Positions 52,029 to 61,572 of a stretch of 64,000 nucleotides of DNA are shown one piece after another (the first letter of the stretch is position 1; the number at the start of each line of letters is the position of its first letter). This DNA comes from Propionispira arboris (GTDB taxonomy: Bacteria; Bacillota; Negativicutes; Selenomonadales; Selenomonadaceae): the NCBI RefSeq assembly GCF_900109225.1, contig NZ_FNZK01000016.1, positions 1-64,000 of the forward strand, in the 5' to 3' direction. The position numbers and the translations under genes were made by a program. Under the pieces are notes generated by a model. That model saw nothing but the letters and a program-made list of their open reading frames with translations, did no database searches and was not told the origin of the DNA.

Positions 52029-52928
52029 ATGTTGGATTTACTTATCCCAACCATATCACAAGGCCTGTTATGGTCTATTTTAGCTCTTGGCGTATATCTG
52101 ACATTTCGTGTCCTCGATATCGCCGACCTCACCGTAGAAGGCAGTTTCCCTTTGGGAGCAGCCGTTGCTGCCGCGATGCTCGTTAACGGGTCCAGCCCCT
52201 TCACAGCAATTTTGTGTGCCGGCATTGCTGGTATGCTGGCAGGTGTAATCACAGGTTTTCTGCACACAAAGCTTAAAATACCGGCCTTGCTTGCAGGCAT
52301 CTTGACCATGATTGCTTTGTATTCTGTCAATCTAAGAATCATGGGCAAAGCCAATTTATCTTTGCTGCGGATTGATACCATCTTTTCTTTATTCAATAGT
52401 TACGGATTCGATACACAGACAGTTGTACTCTTAGTCGGCATCATCAGTACTCTTTTTTATATGGTTCTCATGTATTGGTTTTTCGGGACAGAAATCGGTT
52501 CAGCCATCCGTGCCACTGGCTTTAATGTGCAAATGATTCGTGCTAATGGCGTTAATACGGATTTTACAATCATCCTGGGGCTTCTACTCAGCAATGGACT
52601 CGTTGCTGTTTCCGGGGCACTCGTAGCACAAAGCAATGGTTTTGCCGACGTCGGCATGGGGGTTGGAACGATTGTCATTGGACTTGCTTCTGTCATTATC
52701 GGTGAAGTGCTTTTTGGCACGCGTAGTTTCAGAAACTGTCTGATTTCCGTTGTTTTGGGCTCTATTATTTACCGCATTGTCATTGCCCTGGTTTTGCAAT
52801 TAGGAATGCCGCCAAATGACTTAAAACTGTTCACGGCAATCTTGGTTGCACTTGCACTTTCCATGCCACTGTTCAAAAACAAATGGAATGAACAGAAACG
52901 AAGGGGTATAAAATATGCTAAAAATTGA
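52029..52928 (+). CDS. ABC transporter permease (TrpY-like, BPD_transp_2 family)
   Basis: 299 residues, eight to nine helices. Features: GVYLTFRVLDIADLTVEGSFPLGAAVAA (about 20-47; typical of the DUF534-linked permeases), GTEIGSAIRATGFNVQMIRANGVNT (about 156-180; coupling helix) and IGEVLFGTRSFRNCLISVVLGSIIYR. AAGGAGG lies 8 nt before ATG. Overlaps the ATPase gene by 14 bp. Confidence 0.92.
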   Translation: MLDLLIPTISQGLLWSILALGVYLTFRVLDIADLTVEGSFPLGAAVAAAMLVNGSSPFTAILCAGIAGMLAGVITGFLHTKLKIPALLAGILTMIALYSVNLRIMGKANLSLLRIDTIFSLFNSYGFDTQTVVLLVGIISTLFYMVLMYWFFGTEIGSAIRATGFNVQMIRANGVNTDFTIILGLLLSNGLVAVSGALVAQSNGFADVGMGVGTIVIGLASVIIGEVLFGTRSFRNCLISVVLGSIIYRIVIALVLQLGMPPNDLKLFTAILVALALSMPLFKNKWNEQKRRGIKYAKN

Positions 52929-53709
52929 ACATATAACAAAAACCTTTAATCCTGGTACAATTAATGAAAAATATGCTTTAGAAAATCTGAGTCTTCATCT
53001 CACTCCAGGTGAATTCGTCACCGTAATCGGTGGCAATGGCGCTGGAAAGTCAACTCTTATGAACTCAATTGCGGGTGCATTTTTTGTTGATGAGGGGAAA
53101 ATCACGATTGATGGAAATGACATAACGAATGTCCCTGAGCATAAACGTGCCAAATTTATTGGACGCGTTTTCCAGGACCCCATGATGGGGACAGCGGCGG
53201 GAATGATGATTGAAGAAAACTTAGCCATTGCTTCGCGCCGTGGTAAAATACCTACCTTGCGTTGGGGATCACGCAAAGAAGACCACCAGCAATTTATCGA
53301 AATGTTAAAAGAATTGAACCTTGGTCTCGAAGATCGTTTAACGAGTAAAGTGGGGCTATTATCGGGCGGACAGCGGCAAGCCTTGACACTTTTAATGGCA
53401 ACGATGGGTAAACCAAAATTATTGCTCCTTGATGAGCATACGGCAGCTCTTGATCCTAAAACTGCTGAAAAAGTACTGGAGCTGACCAATAAGATTGTCA
53501 ACCGCCACAAACTTACCACGCTTATGATTACACACAACATGCGCGATGCTTTACGTTTTGGCGGACGCTTGATCATGCTGCATAATGGAAAATTGATTAT
53601 CGATGTGGCTGGAGAAGCTAAAAAAAATCTAACCATTCAGGATCTGCTTAAAATGTTTGAAAAAGCAAGCGGTGATACACTGGCTAATGACCGAATGCTG
53701 CTTGGTTAA
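52915..53709 (+). CDS. ABC transporter ATP-binding protein (TrpZ-like)
   Basis: 264 residues. Walker A GGNGAGKST (about 38-46), Q-loop VFQDPMMGT (about 84), signature LLSGGQRQA (about 143-151), Walker B LLLLDEHTAALDPK (about 163-176), H-loop MITHNMRDAL (about 202). The HTAALD variant is typical of this importer subgroup. Third gene of the operon. Confidence 0.93.
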   Translation: MLKIEHITKTFNPGTINEKYALENLSLHLTPGEFVTVIGGNGAGKSTLMNSIAGAFFVDEGKITIDGNDITNVPEHKRAKFIGRVFQDPMMGTAAGMMIEENLAIASRRGKIPTLRWGSRKEDHQQFIEMLKELNLGLEDRLTSKVGLLSGGQRQALTLLMATMGKPKLLLLDEHTAALDPKTAEKVLELTNKIVNRHKLTTLMITHNMRDALRFGGRLIMLHNGKLIIDVAGEAKKNLTIQDLLKMFEKASGDTLANDRMLLG

Positions 53710-53844
53710 GTGCTGATTATCAATAAGCAGGGACAGCTCTATTGATAATTTTTCCAGCTTGTTGTATAATTTTCTTTGTAGTTTTGTGGATGCAAATTAC
53801 CCAAAAACGAAGTATCCGCAAAAAATTTGAAAGGAAGAATGTTA

Positions 53845-54408
53845 ATGAAACGATTTTACACTAGTGTATTATGCTTCGCTGTAATTCTCTCCATCAGTAT
53901 CGCTGCAGCTCCGCCTGCCTTTGCAGCAACAGCATCTGTTCAAAAGAAAGCCTCTATTAAAGCAGCTGTATCAACTCCACAAAAATTGTCGATCGCCTAT
54001 TATACTTTGCAAGTCAACGGGCAAGATATTGATCTCGCTGGAATCAATATCTATACGAAAGGAACCACAATTTTGGTTCCCTTGCGGAAAAGTGCAGAAG
54101 CTTTAGGATTCACACTTACGTGGAATCCTAAAACAAAATCAACAGAACTTGATAATGGAACGATAAAAACCAGTATCACTGTTGGTTCAAATGCATATGC
54201 TTATACAAGCAGCAACGCAATTGGCATAAGTGAGCCAATAACGCTGGGTTCAGCACCGATTATGATCGGTGGTAATACATATATCCCGATTACACTTTAT
54301 AATATACTCTACAACAACCCGGGAACCATACAAATAACCGATACAAGTCTCAATATAAAAAAACCAGCAACTACTATAAAAACAGGCACAGGTGAAGCAG
54401 CTTTATAA
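53845..54408 (+). CDS. Secreted protein with copper-amine-oxidase N-terminal-like (stalk) domain
   Basis: 187 residues. Signal peptide with cleavage near AFA-AT (about 29). A single stalk domain (about 55-165): LVPLRKSAEALGFTLTWNPKTKSTELDNG is the usual first half, followed by a second half with YIPITLYNIL. These domains bind cell-wall or protein partners and are common in exported Firmicute proteins; no catalytic site. ATG 53845 has AAAGGAAG 7 nt upstream. Bracketed by a strong terminator. Confidence 0.85.
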   Translation: MKRFYTSVLCFAVILSISIAAAPPAFAATASVQKKASIKAAVSTPQKLSIAYYTLQVNGQDIDLAGINIYTKGTTILVPLRKSAEALGFTLTWNPKTKSTELDNGTIKTSITVGSNAYAYTSSNAIGISEPITLGSAPIMIGGNTYIPITLYNILYNNPGTIQITDTSLNIKKPATTIKTGTGEAAL

Positions 54409-54412
54409 AAAT

Positions 54413-54472
54413 AAAAAAAGTACCTGTAGATTCAAAACACACCAAGGTGTTTCGTCTACAGGTACTTTTTTA
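54413..54472 (+). terminator. Terminator of the stalk-domain protein gene
   Basis: GTACCTGTAGA (54420-54430) pairs with TCTACAGGTAC (54455-54465), with an inner AAACACC/GGTGTTT helix, A-run before and T-run after. Confidence 0.92.
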
Positions 54473-54783
54473 TACACTATAAGTAGATATTATATGCAGC
54501 CTATCAGTCTGCCAGGAATGGGATGATATAAACTATTTCATTCAACTTATATATATGAATTAAGTAATTAAATAAACTTTTGTGTTTACCTTCTTTTCGC
54601 TGATCAGTAGGTCTTTAGTCCATGTACAGGGGTGTTTTATTTATATATAGTATAGTATAATATATATACAGTTTCTCTATACTATATTATATTGTTGAAA
54701 TATTCATTTTATTTTTGCAATATGATAAATCTATGTTAGCTTTCGAAAAGGCATGGCTATTTTAATACAAAGGGGTTGCACTT
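54473..54783. other. Intergenic region before the chemoreceptor gene
   Basis: Contains one copy of a dispersed intergenic motif (about 54492-54550) and an AT-only dyad (ATATAGTATAG at 54645-54655 with CTATACTATAT at 54677-54687). No ORF; AAAGGGG precedes the next ATG. No sigma-28 promoter was found. Confidence 0.5.
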
Positions 54784-56781
54784 ATGAATATAAAAACGAT
54801 TAAAACCAAATTTTTACTTTTTCTTTTACCTTTATTCTTGATAAATTTCATTATCTTATCTGGAATCAGTTATTATCTTGCCCAGACTTATTTAGAAGAG
54901 AGTTCTGTCGAGACCGCTGAAACCCTTGGGAATGAATATGCTGCAGATGTTTCCAATGAAATCTCCTCTCGTTTAATTCATCTTGAAGATATCGCCGCCT
55001 CGAAAGACAGTAAATCACTTAGTGAGTCTTTAGTCTTAGAAAATTTAAATGCAGAAAAAAGCCGCCGGGCAAATTACACCACTCTTTTTTTTGTAAATCT
55101 TAAAGATGCTGGCGTTAATTATGGCATTACCGCGGAAGGGAACCATTTTGATTATAAACAGCGCTCTTATACACCTGTGATTCAAAAAAATCAAGAATCT
55201 TATGTGTCCGAACCGAATATTTCTTCTTCCACAGGAAAGTTATCGATCATGCTCGTCACACCGATAAAAAACAATGGGAAAATGGATGGCTTCATCGGTG
55301 CTACTTTGTCTACAGATTTATTATCGAAAGCAATTGAAAATATAAAATTCCAAAAAACGGGATACGGCTACATCATCGACAACACAGGACTCGTGATTGC
55401 CAATCAAAAAGATCCGAGTGTTGCGGGTAAGCTTAAATTGCAGGATACACCTTTAAGCGAAATATATCAAACTGTAATGACGAGCGGAAAACAGCAGCAA
55501 GCTACGTATCAAAATGCACTAGATAACACCATGCACATGGCAATCCTTACACCAATCGAACTTGCTGGGAATCGCTGGGTTATGGTAGTCACTGCCCCAA
55601 CGAGTGAAATCAATGAAAAAGCTGGAACTTTAGCCAAGGTAATGATTGGTGTTTCAGTATTCTTCCTGCTTCTAGCCAGTGTACTCATTTTTTATTTTGC
55701 CCAAAAAATGACCACACCGATACAAAAGGTACGTGATGCCTGTGCATTACTCGGAAAAGGCGACTTACGTGAACATGCGTTAGATATAAATTCCGAAGAT
55801 GAAGTTGGTCAAATGGCACAAGACTTCCACCAGATGCGTCAGACGATTGGAAAGCTCATCATCAATGTACAGTCACAAGCGGAACAAGTTGCCGCCTCCA
55901 GTGAAGAACTGACCGCTGGTGCGCATCAAGCTTCCGAAGCTTCTGAGCACGTTGCCGCATCTATCATCCAAATTGCCGAAGGTGCTGATCAGCAGTCTAA
56001 GCTTGCTAAAAATTCCGATCAGGCAGCACGTGAAATGTCAGATGAGACGATTCGTATCTCACAAAAAACAACAGCAATTCAATCTATTACACAAAAGACC
56101 GGCCAGGAAGTAACCGCCGGACGAAGTGAAATTGCTAAAGTAGTAGAGCAAATGACTTTAATTGAAAGCGGTTCGCAAAATGTCGAACATTCTGTAACAG
56201 AACTCGCCGCTTGTTCTAAGGAAATCAGCACCATCGTAGATTTAATTTCTAATATTGCCGGACAAACAAATTTATTAGCATTAAATGCTGCAATCGAAGC
56301 TGCTCGTGCCGGTGAACAAGGTCGTGGTTTTGCTGTTGTAGCCGAAGAAGTTCGAAAACTTGCTGAAGGATCACGTGCGGCATCCGAACAAATTGGCACA
56401 CTCGTAAAACGCAATGAACAAGATATGGAAAATGCGATACTAGCTACACAAGCTAGTACACAAGGTGTAAAATTCGGTATGACCGCCGTCAACTCAGCCG
56501 ATGAAACATTCAAAAACATCGTACTCGCTATTGATAAACTGGCTGGTGAAATAACGGAAGTCGCCCAAGCCATTGATTCCATGAGTCAGAAATGCACTAC
56601 TGTGATGCAGTCAATTTCTATCATAGACAATGTCAGCAACAAAAATGCCGAAGAGTCCCAAAGTGTATCCGCTGCCACAGAGCAGCAAGCTGCTTCAATG
56701 CGTGAAATTGCCGATGCCAGTCATGGTCTGGCTGAACTTGCAACCGTGCTGCAAAGTGAAGCGGCAAAGTTTAAAGTTTAA
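54784..56781 (+). CDS. Methyl-accepting chemotaxis protein with Cache sensor
   Basis: 665 residues. TM1 (about 10-32), extracytoplasmic dCache-type domain (about 33-280; [38 protein letters not shown] is the ligand-pocket pattern), TM2 (about 287-308), HAMP (about 310-362) and a long signalling hairpin with the hallmark tip [38 protein letters not shown] (about 494-531). No pentapeptide tail. The family senses amino acids, organic acids or purines; the ligand is not predictable. No flagellar or che genes in this window. Confidence 0.94.
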   Translation: MNIKTIKTKFLLFLLPLFLINFIILSGISYYLAQTYLEESSVETAETLGNEYAADVSNEISSRLIHLEDIAASKDSKSLSESLVLENLNAEKSRRANYTTLFFVNLKDAGVNYGITAEGNHFDYKQRSYTPVIQKNQESYVSEPNISSSTGKLSIMLVTPIKNNGKMDGFIGATLSTDLLSKAIENIKFQKTGYGYIIDNTGLVIANQKDPSVAGKLKLQDTPLSEIYQTVMTSGKQQQATYQNALDNTMHMAILTPIELAGNRWVMVVTAPTSEINEKAGTLAKVMIGVSVFFLLLASVLIFYFAQKMTTPIQKVRDACALLGKGDLREHALDINSEDEVGQMAQDFHQMRQTIGKLIINVQSQAEQVAASSEELTAGAHQASEASEHVAASIIQIAEGADQQSKLAKNSDQAAREMSDETIRISQKTTAIQSITQKTGQEVTAGRSEIAKVVEQMTLIESGSQNVEHSVTELAACSKEISTIVDLISNIAGQTNLLALNAAIEAARAGEQGRGFAVVAEEVRKLAEGSRAASEQIGTLVKRNEQDMENAILATQASTQGVKFGMTAVNSADETFKNIVLAIDKLAGEITEVAQAIDSMSQKCTTVMQSISIIDNVSNKNAEESQSVSAATEQQAASMREIADASHGLAELATVLQSEAAKFKV

Positions 56782-56992
56782 AATCAGACAAAAAAAAACA
56801 GCAGTAAAAGGCATTTGCCTACTGCTGTTTTTTATTTACATTTGAAATTCCTTCTCATATCCTTCAGGATACTTTATAATAGTATATAATATAGCGAATT
56901 AAAGGATTATGGGGTATAGCGCCAAATTCTTTAATTCATCTTATAAAATTTTGAACAAATGAACCCCCTACAACGAAAGGATGTATACATAC

Positions 56993-58300
56993 ATGGCTAA
57001 AAATACGACCACGACCGTAGATCCGGTCAAACATCAATGCAGTTTTTGCAAAAAGACCATTACGATTAAAGATCAATATGACATGCCGATTTTTGACCCG
57101 CAGACGGGTTTTGCAATTTGTAACTCTTGCATTCGAGAAATTTATCACTTTATCTCGGAAGTAGATACAAAACAAAAGCAAACGGAAAAACAAAACTTTT
57201 CGGTCGAACTTGATGAAATTATCGCCCATAACAAACCCCATAACATCAAGGAATACCTTGATGAATATATCATCAATCAAGATAAAGCAAAAAAGATCCT
57301 GGCTGTTGCTGTCTATAATCATTACAAACGCATGCGTTATGGCTATAATCAAGACATTGACGGTGTTGAAATTGAAAAATCAAATGTTATCATGCTTGGT
57401 CCATCCGGCTGTGGTAAAACAGCAATGCTGCTCCATTTAGCAAAACTACTGGATATTCCCTTCGCCGTAACGGACGCATCAAGCCTGACAGAAGCAGGCT
57501 TTGTTGGTGCTGACGTAGAAGTAGCTGTACGCAATCTTTATTATGCGGCCAACAAAAATATTGACAAAGCCGAGCATGGCATCATATATCTTGATGAATT
57601 TGATAAAATTGCTCGAAAATCCGGTATCAATAATTCTATTACCGCTGATCCCGGTCACGAAGGTGTGCAGCAAGCACTTTTAAAAATGCTGGAAGGCAGC
57701 GTCGTTGAGTTTACGGCCAGAGGTCAGCGCAAACATCCGGAAGCACCAACAATTAAAGTGGACACGAAAAACATTTTATTTATCGTTGGCGGTGCTTTTA
57801 TTGGTATCGATAAGACCATTGCTAAACGTATCCAGCAAACCGACACCAATATAGGTTTTGGCGCTAAAGTAAAAAGCAGTGCCAATAAGCCAAAATACGA
57901 TGAGCTCATCCATCAAGTTCGACCGGAAGATTTGATGAAGTATGGAATTATCCCCGAAATATTAGGGCGTCTGCCGATTATTTGTACTCTTGAAACCTTA
58001 GATGAAGCTGCTCTGCTGCGCATTTTAACGGAACCTAAAAATGCACCAATCAAACAATATGAGAAACTGCTTCGTATGGATAACGTTGAACTTACATTCA
58101 GTGAAGATGCCCTGCGGGCCGTAGCCAAAAAAGCAATAGAACGAAAAACCGGTGCACGTAGTCTGAAAGGTATTATTGAAGATGTGATGCTCGATATCAT
58201 GTTCGATATTCCAAAGAGCAATGAACATCGCAGAGTAGTGATCACTGCTGACTGCATCAACAATCACACTGCACCACAGCTCACAGAACTCTCTGACTAA
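56993..58300 (+). CDS. ClpX-like AAA+ unfoldase (paralogue)
   Basis: 435 residues. N-terminal zinc-binding domain with C-x2-C...C-x2-C (CSFCKK about 17-22 and CNSCIRE about 44-50) but a longer loop than standard ClpX. Walker A GPSGCGKT (about 136-143), pore loop AGFVGADVE (ClpX has GYVGEDVE), Walker B GIIYLDEFDKIAR (about 194-206), ARGQRKHPEAP (RKH loop) and NIGFGAKV (IGF ClpP-docking loop) are all present. It should unfold substrates for ClpP. No clpP or trigger-factor gene is beside it, so it is likely a second ClpX. ATG 56993 is used; AAAGG lies 12 nt upstream, spacing a little long. Confidence 0.87.
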   Translation: MAKNTTTTVDPVKHQCSFCKKTITIKDQYDMPIFDPQTGFAICNSCIREIYHFISEVDTKQKQTEKQNFSVELDEIIAHNKPHNIKEYLDEYIINQDKAKKILAVAVYNHYKRMRYGYNQDIDGVEIEKSNVIMLGPSGCGKTAMLLHLAKLLDIPFAVTDASSLTEAGFVGADVEVAVRNLYYAANKNIDKAEHGIIYLDEFDKIARKSGINNSITADPGHEGVQQALLKMLEGSVVEFTARGQRKHPEAPTIKVDTKNILFIVGGAFIGIDKTIAKRIQQTDTNIGFGAKVKSSANKPKYDELIHQVRPEDLMKYGIIPEILGRLPIICTLETLDEAALLRILTEPKNAPIKQYEKLLRMDNVELTFSEDALRAVAKKAIERKTGARSLKGIIEDVMLDIMFDIPKSNEHRRVVITADCINNHTAPQLTELSD

Positions 58301-58309
58301 CCAATTTGT

Positions 58310-58362
58310 AAAAATAGTAAAACCCCATTGGCTTTAAAGACCAATGGGGTTTTACTATTTTT
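58310..58362. terminator. Bidirectional terminator between clpX-like and kinase-like genes
   Basis: Perfect 22-bp arms (58310-58331 and 58341-58362; core GTAAAACCCCATTGG) with a 9-nt loop; T-runs on both strands; ends at the kinase-like stop codon. Confidence 0.92.
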
Positions 58363-59230
58363 ATAATCCAGCTTCATTACAAGCTAAGTTAAATGCCGTT
58401 TCCATTTCGCTCATATTTTGAAATCGATCTGCCAGTTTTAAAGTACAAGCTTTGTCAGCCCATTGTGCAATTGCCACTGGCAAATCACCACGAAAATGTT
58501 CTAATGGAATAAGTTGCTGGCGCTCATCCACTAAACCAGCTTGGAATGGGAATTTTCCATTTGATAAGATGCCATATGCAATAAGTCCCACCGAAAAACA
58601 ATCCGTTGCCAAGTTCAGTTTCCCATCACGGCTCTCGGGTGATAAATATTGCAAATACTCCGTTTTTTGTGTAGCTATATCAAGAACAGTATTCAGGCTA
58701 AAATCTAATAAAACCGGTTCATTCTCCAAATCAACGATAATATTAGCTGGTGTTATTTTAGCGTGAATGACGGGTTCAGGCTGTTTTTGCAAATAAACAA
58801 CGACTGACAATAGTGATGTAATCCAATGTTTTTTCACAGTCCAGTCAATCGTTTGTATAGAATTTTCCAAAATATCCGCCATTGTTTTTCCAAACAGATA
58901 TTCCATCGGCAGCACACCCAATTTTCCGTTAGCAATCCAGTCAGGTCGTTCCACGCGAACAATATTGCGATGTTTAAGCTGGGATAAACGGCGATATATA
59001 TCTAATGCTAATGGTGTTTGTTCACCATTTTTAAATACTTTCACCGCAAAAATCTTTTTCATTGGAATAAATTCGGCCTTGTAAACACGCCCTAATGCCC
59101 CTTTGCCCAAATACTCTAAAATCCGATAACGATGATCAATTACTTGTTCCGCTGAAAAAGGAACTGTATCATCCGTTGTATCTATGCCTGTAAAAGAACC
59201 TGTTTTAAGAAAATCGAACTTTGACCTCAT
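58361..59230 (-). CDS. Protein-kinase-fold protein, probable pseudokinase
   Basis: 289 residues, Hanks-type kinase fold without membrane or PASTA segments. Gly loop LGKGALGRVYKAE (about 40-52) and AVKVF Lys (about 64) are present. The catalytic loop reads VIHAKITPANIIV (about 154-166) instead of HRDLKPxNI, so the catalytic Asp and Lys are lost, while the Asn is kept. The metal motif is LLDFS (DFG to DFS). SPESRDGKLNLATDCFSVGLIAYGIL matches the APE-to-F-helix region. ATP binding may persist but phosphotransfer is doubtful. Convergent with the ClpX paralogue. ATG 59230 with GGAG 11 nt upstream. Confidence 0.82.
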   Translation of the reverse strand: MRSKFDFLKTGSFTGIDTTDDTVPFSAEQVIDHRYRILEYLGKGALGRVYKAEFIPMKKIFAVKVFKNGEQTPLALDIYRRLSQLKHRNIVRVERPDWIANGKLGVLPMEYLFGKTMADILENSIQTIDWTVKKHWITSLLSVVVYLQKQPEPVIHAKITPANIIVDLENEPVLLDFSLNTVLDIATQKTEYLQYLSPESRDGKLNLATDCFSVGLIAYGILSNGKFPFQAGLVDERQQLIPLEHFRGDLPVAIAQWADKACTLKLADRFQNMSEMETAFNLACNEAGL

Positions 59231-59374
59231 CTAAATCACGCTCCATATCCATACCATGCAAACCTATGAATTCTTTTTACATACTGTATATATTATATCA
59301 TGATTTATCGTTTTTGCGCGAACTGCATTCCATTTAGGGACATAAAACTTATTCGCAAAAAAGAAAGGAACCCT

Positions 59375-59521
59375 CTATTTTTTATCCAAAACTCTTTGCA
59401 AATCACGCATCATATGTAAATGCGTTTCATAATCGAGATCATTTGCATCATATTGCATACGTTTTTTTAGTTCATCAATTTGTCCCTGGATTTTTATTCT
59501 GATTTCTGGTTTCAAACTCAT
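59375..59521 (-). CDS. Small conserved-looking protein (48 aa), unknown function
   Basis: Minus-strand ORF from ATG 59521 with AGGAG upstream. The product MSLKPEIRIKIQGQIDELKK... to ...MMRDLQRVLDKK is charged, helical and amphipathic. It has a plausible globular-helix composition without low complexity. An in-frame ATG three codons earlier (59530) is closer to the ribosome site and is an alternative. Sits 144 bp upstream of the kinase-like gene on the same strand. Not recognised. Confidence 0.65.
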   Translation of the reverse strand: MSLKPEIRIKIQGQIDELKKRMQYDANDLDYETHLHMMRDLQRVLDKK

Positions 59522-59655
59522 ATATATCATGTCTCCTAATATTATTTCTCAGTAACCATATATATATTATAAGCTTCAACAACAAGCCTGTCTATAAGCT
59601 CAAGCACAACGAGCAAAAATCTGAAACTATTTATGATTCATACAATTTTACTTTA

Positions 59656-59664
59656 TGGTATAAT
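59656..59664 (+). promoter_or_regulatory. Extended -10 promoter of the MutS-like gene
   Basis: TGGTATAAT, 31 bp before the GAGGAGAC ribosome site; no good -35, consistent with the extended -10 type. Confidence 0.5.
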
Positions 59665-59707
59665 TAAATAATTCAGGAAAAGTAGACTGAAATCGAGGAG
59701 ACTTTGT

Positions 59708-61495
59708 ATGAAAATCGACTATTTTAAAAACAGTTTAGCAAAAGCACATCTAGACGAAAAAGTTTGTCTTGATCGCATCAATCGAATCACATTCTTACGA
59801 TTTGCTGCCTTTTGCAGCATGATTATCATCTGGGCCTTTGGTTATGATCAGCAAAACCGGCTGTGTTATTTTTTAGCAATGCTTTGTTTGGGGTATTTTG
59901 TATATTTAATCAAAAGCCAGCAAAAATTAAAAAATACACAGCGACTGCTAAAAAGTCGTCAAACCGTTTTACAGCAATACCTTGATCGTTTTTCGAAAAA
60001 CTGGCATGCTTTTACCGAAAATGGCAAAGAATATTTGACCGAATATACAACGCAAGCGAAAGACTTGGATCTTTTAGGAAGTGCCTCACTCTACCAGTAT
60101 ATCTGCGCTGCCTATACAGCATATGGCAAACAAAAGTTATCGCATGCTTTGCTTGACGCACCGCAGACCCCAACAAGTATAAAAAAGCGACAGCAAGCCG
60201 TGTCAGACCTTGCTAGAAAGCAAGACTTATCAATTGATTTGCAAGTCTTGCTTAATCTTTTACCAGCAAAACAATCTACCCTTGCTGACAGTGAAAAATT
60301 TCTAAACCAAATCGAAGCAACCGAAGCTTATGCCGGACCAGTCTTAAAGTTTTTCATTTCAGTTCTGCCTATTCTGACGGTCTTAAGTTTAGTTTGTGGA
60401 GAACTTGGCATATTTTCATGGCAGATAGGCTTGATCTTTTTATTCGTTCAATTTTCCCTTTCAGGTTTTTTTTATGGAAAAAACAGTAGTTTTCTCGCAC
60501 CACTTTCTTCATTTGATCAACAACTGAAAATGTATGAACAAATTTTTTATACGATCGAAAAAGCAGCCTTCACATCACCGTTACAAGAATTACAAAGCAA
60601 ACTCACAAAAGACGGCGGCGCCTGCAAAAAAATTCGCAAATTATACAGGATTAGCGAATGTGCAAAAATGCGTGGTAACTTATTTTTTTATTTTCTCGCC
60701 AATTCATTATTTCTCTGGGATTTCCAGTGTGCTCTCCATTTCACAAAATGGAAACAAGATACGGCCCAAGACGTACGAATTTGGCTTGATACCCTGGGCG
60801 AATTCGAATTGACTTTGAGTCTTGCTGTGCTTTGCCGCATTAAAGACAATTATGTTTTCCCAACCATAACAGACTCAAACTCGCCCATCGTCCAGGCTAT
60901 AGATTTATCACATGTCTTACTGGAAGAAAACTCCGCTATTGCGAATTCACTTGAAATCAATGCCACGACCTGTATTATAACGGGGTCTAATATGTCCGGC
61001 AAAACAACATTTTTACGAAGCATTGGTATCAGTAGTGTCCTAGCCTATGCCGGAGCTCCTGTTTGTGCGAAATCTTTTACGGTATCTCCGATGAATATTT
61101 TCACCTCCATGCGTATCGAAGATGATATTTCTAAAGGAATTTCTACCTTTTATGCAGAACTGCTTCGCATAAAAGGCATGGTTGAATTCAGCAAAAGCCA
61201 TCAGCCTATGCTCATTTTAATTGATGAAATATTCAAAGGTACAAATTCTGCAGATCGCATCATCGGTGCTGCAGAGACAATCCGAAAGTTAACAAATCCC
61301 TGGAGTATTACTTTTGTATCAACTCATGATTTCGAACTCTGCCGCCTTGCTGAATCAGAACATCTCCCCATCACGAACTATCATTTCGAAGAATATTACA
61401 CCGACAATGAAATCCATTTTGATTACAAACTAAAACCAGGTCAATGTCAAACAACAAACGCCAAATATCTACTCAAAATGGCGGGGATTTTATAA
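59708..61495 (+). CDS. Membrane-anchored MutS-family ATPase
   Basis: 595 residues. Two helix pairs (about 30-72 and 215-260) place it in the membrane; a coiled segment lies between them. The C-terminal half is a MutS ATPase: Walker A TGSNMSGKTTFLRS (about 428-441), the Q/D-loop SMRIEDDISKGISTFYAELLRIK (about 475-497; the DDI/F-x-AE motif of MutS), Walker B MLILIDEIFKGTNSADR (about 508-524), and VSTHDFELCRL (about 541). The N-terminal mismatch-recognition domain and connector are missing, so it is not a classical repair MutS. Function of this membrane subgroup is unknown. Confidence 0.88.
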   Translation: MKIDYFKNSLAKAHLDEKVCLDRINRITFLRFAAFCSMIIIWAFGYDQQNRLCYFLAMLCLGYFVYLIKSQQKLKNTQRLLKSRQTVLQQYLDRFSKNWHAFTENGKEYLTEYTTQAKDLDLLGSASLYQYICAAYTAYGKQKLSHALLDAPQTPTSIKKRQQAVSDLARKQDLSIDLQVLLNLLPAKQSTLADSEKFLNQIEATEAYAGPVLKFFISVLPILTVLSLVCGELGIFSWQIGLIFLFVQFSLSGFFYGKNSSFLAPLSSFDQQLKMYEQIFYTIEKAAFTSPLQELQSKLTKDGGACKKIRKLYRISECAKMRGNLFFYFLANSLFLWDFQCALHFTKWKQDTAQDVRIWLDTLGEFELTLSLAVLCRIKDNYVFPTITDSNSPIVQAIDLSHVLLEENSAIANSLEINATTCIITGSNMSGKTTFLRSIGISSVLAYAGAPVCAKSFTVSPMNIFTSMRIEDDISKGISTFYAELLRIKGMVEFSKSHQPMLILIDEIFKGTNSADRIIGAAETIRKLTNPWSITFVSTHDFELCRLAESEHLPITNYHFEEYYTDNEIHFDYKLKPGQCQTTNAKYLLKMAGIL

Positions 61496-61511
61496 AAGAA
61501 TCTATCATTTG

Positions 61512-61550
61512 ATCCACTATCTGCTATAATATTAGATAGTGGATTTTATA
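61512..61550 (+). terminator. Terminator-like hairpin after the MutS-like gene
   Basis: Perfect 11-bp arms ATCCACTATCT (61512-61522) and AGATAGTGGAT (61534-61544), followed by TTTATATT. A TATAAT lies in the loop (61525-61530) and could be the -10 of the next gene. Confidence 0.6.
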
Positions 61551-61572
61551 TTATATAAGGAGATTAGATTGA

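Noticed and set aside
51761-53636. Long minus-strand frames opposite the TrpXYZ-like genes (51761-52396 and 52995-53636)
   Set aside because: The plus strand carries unmistakable binding-protein, permease and ATPase motifs; these frames are mirror effects of codon use.
54645-54687. AT-only inverted repeat before the chemoreceptor as an operator
   Set aside because: In such AT-rich sequence alternating TA runs form dyads easily; there is no independent sign of a binding site.
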